DNA from: an uncultured Caldilineales bacterium
GTDB lineage: Bacteria > Chloroflexota > Anaerolineae > JAAEKA01
DNA: 64,000 nt
Assembly (NCBI GenBank): GCA_937907455.1
Contig: CALESQ010000018.1
Location: 1 to 64,000, forward strand
Direction of reading: 5' to 3'
Positions 52,117 to 60,656 of this stretch are shown here, piece by piece. How positions within the stretch are numbered: position 1 is the first letter of the stretch; each line of letters begins with the position of its first letter. The notes under the pieces were generated by a model. The model made no database searches and was not told the DNA's origin. It saw only the letters and a program-made list of their open reading frames with translations. The position numbers were made by a program, and so were the translations under genes.

Positions 52117-52650
52117 TTGCAAAGTTTCACAGGGCGTTCCTCTGACATTGCCGACGGCTATATCGCCATCGGCCACATCGGCAGTCTGTTCGGCATCAAG
52201 GGCGAGGTGAAAATCACCCTGGCTACCGATTTCCCCGAACGTTTTAGCACGCTGCAAACCGTATATCTGGGGCCTGAGGCGCGTCCGGCTCACCTGTTGG
52301 GCAGCCGCCCGCATCAGGGCGCTTTGTTGGCGCGCTTCGAGGGCTATTCTACCCGTGAGACCGCCCAGGCATTGCTCGGCCTCTGGGTACAGATCCCCCA
52401 GACCGATGTATTACCGCTGGCCGAAGGCGAGCGCTACATCTTTCAACTGGTCGGCCTGAAGGTGCGCACCACCGATGGTCGCGACCTGGGCGTAGTGGAA
52501 GAAGTGCTTAGTACACCGGCCAACGAGATTTTGGTCACCCGTGGGCCGCTGGGCGAGCTGCTTATTCCCTATATCAACGACATCATTGCCGAAGAGCGCG
52601 CCGATGCTGATGAAATCGTTGTGCATCCGCTGCCAGGGTTATTGGACTAA
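52117..52650 (+). CDS. rimM: Ribosome maturation factor RimM
   Basis: 177 residues. Helps 30S assembly near S19. Seen: IAIGHIGSLFGIKGEVKI (N-terminal RimM domain) and the PRC-barrel part with YIFQLVGLKVRTTDGRDLG, PANEILVTRG, LLIPYINDII. TTG 52117 is preferred to TTG 52081 because AGGAG lies about 9 nt before it. trmD, often next in other genomes, is absent here; dprA follows behind its own promoter. Confidence 0.95.
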   Translation: MQSFTGRSSDIADGYIAIGHIGSLFGIKGEVKITLATDFPERFSTLQTVYLGPEARPAHLLGSRPHQGALLARFEGYSTRETAQALLGLWVQIPQTDVLPLAEGERYIFQLVGLKVRTTDGRDLGVVEEVLSTPANEILVTRGPLGELLIPYINDIIAEERADADEIVVHPLPGLLD

Positions 52651-52676
52651 GGTGGAGTGGAACGCTTTTAGCGAGC

Positions 52677-52705
52677 TTGACAAAAAACGGTGAATAGTTT
52701 ATGCT
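52677..52705 (+). promoter_or_regulatory. Promoter before dprA
   Basis: TTGACA (52677-52682), 17-nt spacer, TATGCT (52700-52705): the best sigma-70-like promoter in the window, about 110 nt before the dprA start. The leader also has a 6-bp hairpin CGGTTG/CAACCG. Confidence 0.7.
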
Positions 52706-52812
52706 GGCGAGGAGCCTGGGCGCGGCGGTTGGCTGCAACCGTGCTACCCTGTCATGGTTGAGCTTGTGCCACAGGGCATGAGCGACTGTAATCTGGTGGT
52801 CGGAGGGGTCGT

Positions 52813-53892
52813 GTGGATGAACTGGCCTATTGGATAGGCTTTAATAAGGTGCTGGGTATCGGCCCAGCTCGCCTGCGTGCCTTGCTGGACACCTTTGGCA
52901 ACATTGCTGAAGCGTGGCAGGCGGATGCTGCTGACCTGCGCGAGATCGGCCTTGATCGGCGTTCGATCAGCAATTTGCTGCATGCCCGTCAAACATTCGA
53001 TTTAGCCGGTGAGTTGCAACGGCTGGCCGGTGCCGGTGTGGCAGTACTCACCTGGGACAGCACCGATTATCCCATCAACCTGCGTAATATCCACGATCCG
53101 CCACCTGTACTGTATATCAAAGGCGCGCTGCTGCCGGAGGACGATTGGGCCATTGCGTTGGTGGGCACACGTCACGCCAGCGTCTACGGCAAGGAAGCCG
53201 CCCGGCATCTTGCCACCGACCTGGCTCAACGTGGCGTTACCGTGGTGAGCGGCCTGGCTGCCGGCATTGATGCCGCCGCTCATCAGGCTGCACTGGATGC
53301 CGGTGGCCGCACCCTGGCTGTTCTCGGCAGCGGCGTAGATGTGATCTATCCGCCTCAGAACCGCCGCCTGGCCGAGCAGATCGAAACCCAGGGCGCGCTG
53401 ATCTCGGAATACCCGCTAGGCAAACCGCCCGACCGCAGCAATTTTCCGCCGCGCAACCGTGTCATCAGCGGCTTGTCGCTGGGAACGGTGGTGGTTGAGG
53501 CAGGCCTGCGCAGCGGCGCGCTGATCACCAGTGATTTTGCCGCAGAGCAGGGGCGTGAAGTTTTCGCCGTGCCCGGCAGCATCTTCCAGCGTGGCTGCGA
53601 AGGCACCAATCATCTGATTCAGCAAGGGGCCAAGCCGGCCCTGGCTGTCAGTGATATATTGGAAGAGCTGAATATCGCGCGCATGAGCCAGCAGGCTGAA
53701 GTGCGTGCTGCCGTGCCCACCACCTCTCTGGAACAGACTGTGCTTGATCTGCTGGGCAGCGAGCCGCTCCATGTAGATGAATTAAGCCGCAGCGCCAGCC
53801 TTCCCGCCTACACCGTGGCAGGTGCCCTGGCCTTGCTGGAATTGAAGGGCCTGGCCCGTCAGGTAAGCGCCATGACCTACGTAGCTCGCTAA
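52813..53892 (+). CDS. dprA: DNA-processing protein DprA
   Basis: 359 residues. Loads RecA on incoming single-stranded DNA during transformation. N-terminal SAM/HhH-like part (IGPARLRALLDTFGN), Rossmann DprA domain with VGTRHASVYGKEAARHLA, SGLAAGIDAAAHQAAL, GSGVDVIYPPQNRRL, FPPRNRVISGLS and EVFAVPGS, then a C-terminal winged-helix (PLHVDELSRSASLPAYTVAGALALLELKG). GTG 52813 with GGAGG 6 nt upstream. Confidence 0.96.
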   Translation: MDELAYWIGFNKVLGIGPARLRALLDTFGNIAEAWQADAADLREIGLDRRSISNLLHARQTFDLAGELQRLAGAGVAVLTWDSTDYPINLRNIHDPPPVLYIKGALLPEDDWAIALVGTRHASVYGKEAARHLATDLAQRGVTVVSGLAAGIDAAAHQAALDAGGRTLAVLGSGVDVIYPPQNRRLAEQIETQGALISEYPLGKPPDRSNFPPRNRVISGLSLGTVVVEAGLRSGALITSDFAAEQGREVFAVPGSIFQRGCEGTNHLIQQGAKPALAVSDILEELNIARMSQQAEVRAAVPTTSLEQTVLDLLGSEPLHVDELSRSASLPAYTVAGALALLELKGLARQVSAMTYVAR

Positions 53893-53955
53893 CTACCCTC
53901 ATTCACGCTCTCACTGCTTTACTCTCTCTCTATCTTCCTAACTCACTAACTCACT

Positions 53956-56691
53956 ATGCAAGCTTATTGTACGAAATGCCGTGAAAAACGCGAGATGCAG
54001 CAGGCGCAGGCTGTCTGGCTGCAAAACGGACGCGCTGCCACCCAGGGGATTTGCCCGGTGTGTGGCACGCGGCTTAACCGGCTGGGGGAAACACCCGAAC
54101 ACGCTGCACTGCCTAAACCTCAGCCTGTGGCAGCACCGCCCAAAGCCCCTCGGCGCGCACCGGCAACCGGTCCTGCGCCCGAAGACGTGCACGCGCCCCT
54201 TACCGTGGCGCTGGAGGCCTATTGCGTTAAATGCAAGCAGACCCGCGCCATGACCAACGGCCAGGCGGTTTTTATGAACAATGCCCGGCCCGCGGCGCGC
54301 GGCGAATGCAGTGTGTGCGGCACGGGGCTGTTCAAAATTGGGGCAACGCCCGATCATGCGGCTTTGCCCGTGCCGGTTGCAGCCCGTCAGTCGAAGCGTA
54401 CTACCGCTAAAAACAGCAAGCGCAGCACTGCTTCAGGCAAAACCACTGCGGCCACCAGGGCGACTGTGCCGTTAGGCAAACGCAGCGGCAAGCTGGTCAT
54501 TGTCGAATCACCAGCCAAGGCACGCACCGTAGGCCGTTTTTTGGGTAAGGGTTACACAGTGAAGGCTTCCGTAGGTCATGTGCGTGACCTGCTTAAATCG
54601 CAGCTTTCCGTAGATGTAGACAACAACTTCGCACCTACCTATCGTGTCACCAACGACCAGCGCAAGACTGTGAAAGATTTGCAGGCCGAGGTGGCCCGTG
54701 CCAAAGAAGTGTATCTGGCTACCGACCCTGACCGCGAGGGCGAGGCCATTGCCTGGCATCTGGTAGAAGCTACCGGTATCCAGCCAGAGCAGGGCAAGCG
54801 CGTGGTGTTTCACGAAATCACCCAGGATGCGGTGAGCGAAGCCTTTACCCACCCGCGCCAGCTCAACATGGATTTGGTCAACGCACAGCAAACCCGGCGC
54901 ATTCTGGATCGGCTGGTAGGCTACAAGATCAGCCCGCTGCTGTGGGAGCGGGTGCGCGGCCGCACCTCCGCGGGGCGCGTACAATCGGTGGCGGTGCGCC
55001 TGGTGGTTGAGCGTGAGCGCGAGATCGAAGTATTTGTGGCTGTCGAGTATTGGTCCATCCATGCCCGCCTGGCGCAGATCGAAACGCGCAGCCGTCAGCC
55101 TCGCCCTGATTTCCTGGCCAAGCTGCATCGCCTGCGCGGCGAAGAGGTGGACCTGCGCAGCCAACCCACCACCCAAGCCGTGGTAGATGATCTGGCGGGC
55201 GCACAATACCTGGTGACAGCCGTGCGCGAGGGCGAACGTCGCCGTCGTCCGGCCGCACCCTTCACCACCAGCACCTTGCAGCAAGAAGCCTCCCGCAAGT
55301 TGGGTTTTGGCGCACGCCAGACCATGCGGGCTGCACAGCAGCTATACGAGGGCATTGACATCGGCAACAACGAGCAGATCGGTTTGATCACCTACATGCG
55401 AACCGACAGCGTTTCCGTGTCGAAGCAGGCACAGCAGGAAGCGCGTGATTTTATAGTCAAGCGCTATGGCGCTGAATATGCGCCGCCCACGCCGCCGGTG
55501 TATAAAACGCGGGCCAAGGGCGCACAAGAGGCGCATGAAGCGATCCGTCCCACCTCGGTGCTGCGCACCCCTGAAACTGTGGCGCGTCACCTCAACCGTG
55601 AGCAGCGGCTGCTCTACGATCTGATCTGGAAACGCTTTGTCGCCAGCCAGATGGAGGCAGCCCTCTACGATACCATTTCGGTAGATATTGCCGGGCTGCC
55701 GCAGCGCAGCTATGCGGCACTGGCTGCCGCGGCTGCCGCAGCGCTGGCCGAAACGCTGGATGTCCCCGACTACCTTTTCCGGGCCAGCGGCTCACGCGTG
55801 CGCTTTGCCGGTTTCCTTAGCGTGTACGAGGAAGGCCACGACGAAAACGGCAGGAAAAACGGCGACGGCAGCGACGACGACGAAGGCAACTGGCTGCCGG
55901 CCCTGCATCAAGGCGAGCTGCTAGATCTGCTGGTGCTACTGCCAGAGCAGCATTTCACTCAACCCCCGCCGCGCTACACCGAAGCATCACTGGTGAAGGC
56001 GCTGGAGGAAAACGGCATTGGCCGGCCCAGCACCTACGCCCCGATTATGAGTACTATTCAGAGCCGTGGCTATGTGGATCAGCGTGAAAAGCGCCTGTTC
56101 CCCACCGACCTGGGCTTTGTGGTCAACGACCAATTGGTGCAGCACTTCCCTGACGTGTTTGATGTGGGCTTCACGGCGCGTCTGGAAGAGGCGCTGGATG
56201 AAATCGCTGACGACGGACGCGATTGGGTTGAGGTACTGCGCGGCTTCTATACACCGTTTGCCGGTCAGTTGAGCGCGGCCGAGGCCACCATGCAGCGTGC
56301 CGAGGTACAGGCGCAACCGATCGGCGAGCCATGCCCGCAGTGCGGCCACGATCTGGTGCTGCGCTTTGGCCGCTATGGCAAATTCATTGCCTGTTCTAAC
56401 TACCCGGAATGCCGCTATACCCGTCCGCTGGTGATGAAAACCGGCGCCGGTTGCCCCAAATGTCGGCAAGGTGAACTGGTAGAGCGGCGCAGCAAGAAGG
56501 GCCGTACCTTCTATGGCTGTGATCGTTATCCCGAATGCGATTTTGTGGTGTGGCAACGTCCTCTGAAAACGGCTTGCCCCGACTGCGGCGGCCTGTTGAC
56601 GCAAAGCGGCAAGGAACGCGCCCGCTGCACGGTTTGCAGCCATACATTTGACCTGAAAAAGCTGGAGCCTGCTGCGGCAAGCGAGGCCTGA
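53956..56691 (+). CDS. topA: DNA topoisomerase I with two N-terminal zinc ribbons
   Basis: 911 residues; relaxes negative supercoils. Residues 1-52 and about 88-140 are two similar Cys4 zinc ribbons of the DUF5679 type (YCTKCREKREM..CPVCGTRL; YCVKCKQTRAM..CSVCGTGL), joined by basic, Pro-rich linkers. The Toprim domain starts near 176 (KLVIVESPAKARTVGRFLGK, DPDREGEAIAWH), the catalytic Tyr is about residue 480 in LITYMRTDS, and three C-terminal zinc fingers follow (CPQCGHDLVLRFGRYGKFIACSNYPEC-like in pieces: CPQCGHDL, CSNYPEC, CPKC, CDRYPEC, CPDC, CTVC). dprA-topA-xerC is a conserved order. The extra ribbons at the front are uncommon outside this phylum. Confidence 0.95.
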   Translation: MQAYCTKCREKREMQQAQAVWLQNGRAATQGICPVCGTRLNRLGETPEHAALPKPQPVAAPPKAPRRAPATGPAPEDVHAPLTVALEAYCVKCKQTRAMTNGQAVFMNNARPAARGECSVCGTGLFKIGATPDHAALPVPVAARQSKRTTAKNSKRSTASGKTTAATRATVPLGKRSGKLVIVESPAKARTVGRFLGKGYTVKASVGHVRDLLKSQLSVDVDNNFAPTYRVTNDQRKTVKDLQAEVARAKEVYLATDPDREGEAIAWHLVEATGIQPEQGKRVVFHEITQDAVSEAFTHPRQLNMDLVNAQQTRRILDRLVGYKISPLLWERVRGRTSAGRVQSVAVRLVVEREREIEVFVAVEYWSIHARLAQIETRSRQPRPDFLAKLHRLRGEEVDLRSQPTTQAVVDDLAGAQYLVTAVREGERRRRPAAPFTTSTLQQEASRKLGFGARQTMRAAQQLYEGIDIGNNEQIGLITYMRTDSVSVSKQAQQEARDFIVKRYGAEYAPPTPPVYKTRAKGAQEAHEAIRPTSVLRTPETVARHLNREQRLLYDLIWKRFVASQMEAALYDTISVDIAGLPQRSYAALAAAAAAALAETLDVPDYLFRASGSRVRFAGFLSVYEEGHDENGRKNGDGSDDDEGNWLPALHQGELLDLLVLLPEQHFTQPPPRYTEASLVKALEENGIGRPSTYAPIMSTIQSRGYVDQREKRLFPTDLGFVVNDQLVQHFPDVFDVGFTARLEEALDEIADDGRDWVEVLRGFYTPFAGQLSAAEATMQRAEVQAQPIGEPCPQCGHDLVLRFGRYGKFIACSNYPECRYTRPLVMKTGAGCPKCRQGELVERRSKKGRTFYGCDRYPECDFVVWQRPLKTACPDCGGLLTQSGKERARCTVCSHTFDLKKLEPAAASEA

Positions 56692-56707
56692 GCTGGATTG
56701 ATCTGCC

Positions 56708-57616
56708 ATGTACGCTGCCCTTGATCGCTACATACGCTACCTGCGGGCCGAACGTAACGCTTCGCCTTACACGGTGCGCAACTACAGCAGCGAGATCGGT
56801 CAGTTCATCGAATTTGCCCAGGCGCAGGGCACTGCTTCCTGGCACGAGGTAGACAAGCCGTTGGTGCGCCGTTGGCTGGCCGAGCTGCGTAGCGCCGATT
56901 ATGCGTCGGCCAGCATTGCCCGGCGGCTTTCCGAGCTACGGGCTTGCTGCACTTTTCTGACCCGCGAAGGTATTCTGACGGTCAACCCGCTGCTGGACAT
57001 GGCTTCGCCCCGGCAAGGCAACCGGCAGCCGCGCGTACTCAGTTTCGATGAAGTGCTTTCGCTGTTGCGCGCGCCTGACGTGAAAACGCCACAAGGCGGG
57101 CGCGATCTGGCGATTATCGAGCTGTTCTACGGCAGCGGTATCCGCCTGGGTGAACTGGAAGCGTTGAGCCTGCCTGACATAGACCTGAAGCGCCGCGAGG
57201 TGCGGGTGCTGGGCAAGGGCAACAAGGAGCGTATCGCCTTGTTTGGCAGCTTTGCTGAAGTGGCTTTGCAGCACTATTTGCAACAGGGCCGCCCGGCGCT
57301 GCTGCATGCCGAGCATTCCGGCAACGCACTTTTTCTTAACCGCTTCGGCGGCCGCTTGCAGCGGGTCAGCATTATTCGAATGCTGGATCGCTACGCGCGG
57401 CAGGCAGGCATCGAGCGCAAAGTCACGCCGCATGCCCTCCGCCACTCTTTCGCCACGCATTTGGTGGATGAGGGTGTAGACATTCGTCTGATCCAGGAAT
57501 TGCTGGGCCACGAAAGCCCATCCACCACTCAACGCTATACTCACGTCAGCCAGGCACGCCTGCATGAGGTAGTGCGTCAGGCTCATCCCCGCGGCAGGCA
57601 CGGGAAGTCGGCCTAG
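56708..57616 (+). CDS. xerC: Tyrosine recombinase XerC-type
   Basis: 302 residues, a normal size for chromosome-dimer-resolving recombinases. SAM-like N-terminal domain (YIRYLRAERNASPYTVRNY) and catalytic domain with Arg in GSGIRLGELEAL, Lys in LGKGNKERI, HALRHSFATHL, LGHESPSTTQ and the nucleophile Tyr in RYTHVS. It follows topA after 16 nt. No att-like repeats or phage genes surround it, so it is the housekeeping enzyme, not an element integrase. Confidence 0.94.
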   Translation: MYAALDRYIRYLRAERNASPYTVRNYSSEIGQFIEFAQAQGTASWHEVDKPLVRRWLAELRSADYASASIARRLSELRACCTFLTREGILTVNPLLDMASPRQGNRQPRVLSFDEVLSLLRAPDVKTPQGGRDLAIIELFYGSGIRLGELEALSLPDIDLKRREVRVLGKGNKERIALFGSFAEVALQHYLQQGRPALLHAEHSGNALFLNRFGGRLQRVSIIRMLDRYARQAGIERKVTPHALRHSFATHLVDEGVDIRLIQELLGHESPSTTQRYTHVSQARLHEVVRQAHPRGRHGKSA

Positions 57617-57673
57617 CGATTGGCCGGAGGCCTGGCGGCTCACCGCACGAAGGCCCCTCAGGGCCTAATCTCC

Positions 57674-57724
57674 CAGCGTCTGAGGGCGCTTCATACTCTC
57701 AGCCAGACAATTCCCATTGTCTGG
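57674..57724 (+). repeat. 51-nt hairpin element, copy 2
   Basis: Same length as the copy at 7260-7310; starts CAGCGTCTGAGGGCGCTT and ends with arms CCAGACAA/TTGTCTGG (57703-57710/57717-57724). It lies 58 nt after the xerC stop and before the next gene. Confidence 0.7.
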
Positions 57725-57820
57725 TCGCTTTCGCAGCGAATACAATTCGCTGTTGTTTGCTCTGGTCGGTTTCTAACCGGGCCAGACCGCGTTACTTAAT
57801 CGGCAGCATGGAGGTTGGTT

Positions 57821-58900
57821 ATGGCAGAACGCAATCGTTCCTATCTTCCCCTGATCGTTGCATTTTTTGCCGGTTTGTTGCTTGGCTGGATTGTGTTGGG
57901 CTGGCTGGTAGCACCGGTGAAATGGACCGGCGCACTGCTGCAAGACCTGCGCAGCGAGGATCAGCAGGTGCTGTTGGTCGAGCAGGCGCAAAGCTACGCG
58001 CTTACCCGTGATGCCGCGGCTGCCGGGGCACGTCTGGAGGCTCTGGGTGACAAGGCGCACGTCAGCAAGTTGGCTGAGAAGGTTATTGCAGACGCTCAGG
58101 CCGTAGGCAACGGCGCATTGGCCGATCAGATGCGCGGCCTGGCTGCCGCCTTTAACCTGGAAGTGACCGGCGCACCTGCGGCTACCGGCGGCGAGGCGGC
58201 TCCCACCGCGTCGCCTGCGACGGCTCAACCTGAACCGGCACGCGAGGACAAGGGCGGCAATGGCATTTTGAGCTGGCTGGGTCTGCTGCTGGTGCTGGGC
58301 GGCATTGCCCTGGGAGCGTGGTATCTGCTGCGACGGCGCAGCAGCGGTGATGAGGATTTCAGCGATGTCGAGTCTTTGGCTGTGCTGCCGATGGATGATG
58401 ATGATCGTCCGCCTTATCGGCCCGGCAGCTCTACCTACGTGACCCCGCCGGTGGCCGAGCGCAGTGGCATCAGCCAGGAATTTGTGGCGGCCTACACGCA
58501 GGGCGACGAGGACTATGACGAAAGCTTTGATATTGAAGGCCCGGACGGTTCATATTGGGGCGAATGCGGCATGACAGCATCGGAAACGCTGCATGATGAT
58601 GATGGTCGTGTCACCGCGCTGGAGGTATGGCTGTTCGACAAGACCGACATTCGCACAGTGACCAAAGTGCTGATGAGCGATTATGCCTATGGCAACCCTG
58701 CGCTGCGCGAAAAGCTTTCACCGCGCGGCGACGCAATATTGCTGGCCCCCGATAAAGGCTTTGTGCTGGATGCCCAAACGTTGCGCCTGTTGGGCAAGGT
58801 GGTGGAAATGGGCTACGACAACAGCCAGGCACCCGCCAGCTCCACGCTTAACCGGCTGCGAGTGCAGTTGCGTGTTCTGCGTCAACCGCCAGTTGCGTAG
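57821..58900 (+). CDS. Membrane-anchored protein of unknown function
   Basis: 359 residues. Helix 1 LIVAFFAGLLLGWIVLGWLV (about 10-30) and helix 2 WLGLLLVLGGIALGAWYLL (about 150-170) enclose an Ala-rich helical external segment with VEQAQSYALTRDAAAAGARL. The cytoplasmic tail is acidic at first (SGDEDFSDVESLAVLPMDDDD), then a compact domain of about 140 residues (YDESFDIEGPDGSYWGECGM, TALEVWLFDKTDIRTVTKVL, LRVQLRVLRQ). It does not match a family I can name with certainty. ATG 57821 with GGAGG 6 nt before. lipM follows 6 nt later. Confidence 0.75.
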   Translation: MAERNRSYLPLIVAFFAGLLLGWIVLGWLVAPVKWTGALLQDLRSEDQQVLLVEQAQSYALTRDAAAAGARLEALGDKAHVSKLAEKVIADAQAVGNGALADQMRGLAAAFNLEVTGAPAATGGEAAPTASPATAQPEPAREDKGGNGILSWLGLLLVLGGIALGAWYLLRRRSSGDEDFSDVESLAVLPMDDDDRPPYRPGSSTYVTPPVAERSGISQEFVAAYTQGDEDYDESFDIEGPDGSYWGECGMTASETLHDDDGRVTALEVWLFDKTDIRTVTKVLMSDYAYGNPALREKLSPRGDAILLAPDKGFVLDAQTLRLLGKVVEMGYDNSQAPASSTLNRLRVQLRVLRQPPVA

Positions 58901-58906
58901 CTTTTT

Positions 58907-59731
58907 ATGACCGATGTGCGCCCGTTATGGCGGCTGGTGATCACCCCACCAGCCGCCGGTTCCTGGAATATGGCGGTGGATGAGGCATTGGCTGCTGCAG
59001 GCAGGGCGGCTGGTGCAACACCTGTGCTGCGTCTATACCAATGGCAACCGGCTTGCGTGTCGCTGGGGCGGCATCAACCGCTGACTGATGTGGATCGGGC
59101 GCGCTGCACGGCATTGGGCTACGATGTAGTGCGTCGGCCCACCGGTGGTCGCGCCATTCTACACACCGACGAACTCACCTATTCTGTAGCAGGCTCACAG
59201 AGCGACGCCGCGTTGGCCGGTGCGGTGCTGGACAGCTATTTGCGCCTGAGCCAGGGCTTGCTGCTGGGGCTGGCCCACCTGGGCGTGGCCGCAGAAAAGG
59301 CGCCTTTGTTGGCTCGCACCGACAGCCAACCCGGCCCGGTGTGCTTCGAGGTTCCCAGTGCCTACGAAATTGTAGTGGACGGCAAAAAGCTGATCGGCAG
59401 TGCGCAGAGCCGACGCAGCGGTTGGGTATTGCAGCACGGCACATTGCCGCTCACCGGCGACATCACCCGCCTGGTTGAGGTGGTGCATTTTGCCGAAGAT
59501 GCCGCGCGGGCTGAGCAGCGGGCGTTGCTGCACCAGCGTGCTACCACCGTGCAGGCTGTGTTGGGCCGCGCGGTGCCATTCGCCGAAGCTGCTGCAGCGC
59601 TTGTCAATGGCTTTGCTGTGGCTTTGGGCATAAACTTTGAACGCCGTGACCTCGACGCGGCAGAGCTGGCTCAGGCAGCAGAGATCGAACAGCGGGTGTA
59701 CGGCAGCGCCCAGTGGACAGAGCGGGTATAG
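58907..59731 (+). CDS. lipM: Octanoyltransferase LipM-type (lipoate biosynthesis)
   Basis: 274 residues of the LplA/BPL fold. Seen: LGRHQPLTDVD, RRPTGGRAILH, and the LipM-specific segment VCFEVPSAYEIVVDGKKLIG with the acyl-accepting cysteine, then SAQSRRSGWVLQHGTLPL. It moves octanoyl groups from acyl carrier protein to lipoyl domains. Lipoate-protein ligase is the alternative, but the Cys in VCFEVPS favours LipM. Starts 6 nt after the membrane protein gene. Confidence 0.86.
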   Translation: MTDVRPLWRLVITPPAAGSWNMAVDEALAAAGRAAGATPVLRLYQWQPACVSLGRHQPLTDVDRARCTALGYDVVRRPTGGRAILHTDELTYSVAGSQSDAALAGAVLDSYLRLSQGLLLGLAHLGVAAEKAPLLARTDSQPGPVCFEVPSAYEIVVDGKKLIGSAQSRRSGWVLQHGTLPLTGDITRLVEVVHFAEDAARAEQRALLHQRATTVQAVLGRAVPFAEAAAALVNGFAVALGINFERRDLDAAELAQAAEIEQRVYGSAQWTERV

Positions 59732-59765
59732 CTCGCCGCACCTTTTTTAAAGTCTCCGCAGCGTT

Positions 59766-60656
59766 TCAAGCAGCCGATGGTAGGTGGGGCGAGCGATCAA
59801 GCACTTCGTAGATGCGCAGCGTGGGTTTGGAGCGATTGAGTGTGTAGAAGTGAATACCGTCTACGCCGTTGTCGTAGAGATCGAATACCTGCTCGGTAGC
59901 CCAGTGCAGGCCGATGCGCTCTACGGCCAGATCGTTTTCGGCGCGGCTGATGGCGCGCTGCAAGCGGGCGGGGAAGCGCGCCCCCAGGGCCAACCCCGCC
60001 ATGCGCGCCATACCATGACGTGAGGTGATGGGCATGATGCCCGCCACGATGGGTACGGTGATGCCCGCCAGCCGACAGCGCTCGCAGAAATCGTAGAAAT
60101 CGCGGTTGTCGAAGAAAAGCTGGGTGCAGATGTAATCGGCACCGCTGTCTATTTTCGCCTTGAGATAATCGATCTCCTGCAGACGGTTAGGCGTTTCCGG
60201 ATGCCCTTCGGGGAACCCTGCTACTCCCATGCCGATGTGGGGGAAATTTTTCTTGACATAAGAGATAATCTCTGAGGCATAGTGGAAGCCATCTGCTGCG
60301 GGCACAAAGGTGCTGTCGCCTTTGGGGGGGTCACCGCGCAATACCAGCAGGTTTTCAATGCCTGCCTGCGAATAGTCCTCCAGCAGCTCGTGGATTTCGG
60401 CGCGGCTGGCGCCTACTGCGGTGATGTGCGCTACCACGGTGAGCGCGGTTTCGCGTTGTAGGCGGATCACCAGATCGCGGGTGAGGTGGCGCGTGCGTCC
60501 GCCTGCGCCGTAGGTGACGCTGACAAAGGCCGGGTTGATGGGGGACAGGTCTTTGATGGACTGAAACAACTGGTCGGCGTCGTTTTCGCTTTTAGGTGGA
60601 AAGAATTCAAAGCTGAAGTGAGGACCTGGCTGGCCCAAAACGTCTTTAATGTGCAT
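59766..60656 (-). CDS. metF: 5,10-Methylenetetrahydrofolate reductase
   Basis: 296 residues. Reduces methylene-THF to methyl-THF using FAD/NAD(P)H. Seen: HFSFEFFPPKSENDA, FVSVTYGAGGRTR, AHITAVGASRAEI, LVLRGDPPKG, VAGFPEGHPE, ICTQLFFDNRDFYDFCERC and VAGIMPI. ATG 60656 is chosen: GGAG lies 6 nt before it; the frame further upstream lies inside the MFS gene. It overlaps the MFS gene end by 11 nt, so the two are co-transcribed. Confidence 0.95.
   Translation of the reverse strand: MHIKDVLGQPGPHFSFEFFPPKSENDADQLFQSIKDLSPINPAFVSVTYGAGGRTRHLTRDLVIRLQRETALTVVAHITAVGASRAEIHELLEDYSQAGIENLLVLRGDPPKGDSTFVPAADGFHYASEIISYVKKNFPHIGMGVAGFPEGHPETPNRLQEIDYLKAKIDSGADYICTQLFFDNRDFYDFCERCRLAGITVPIVAGIMPITSRHGMARMAGLALGARFPARLQRAISRAENDLAVERIGLHWATEQVFDLYDNGVDGIHFYTLNRSKPTLRIYEVLDRSPHLPSAA

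Noticed and set aside
56708..57616. xerC as integrase of a mobile element
   Set aside because: It sits in the conserved dprA-topA-xerC order with no att repeats, phage genes or tRNA next to it.
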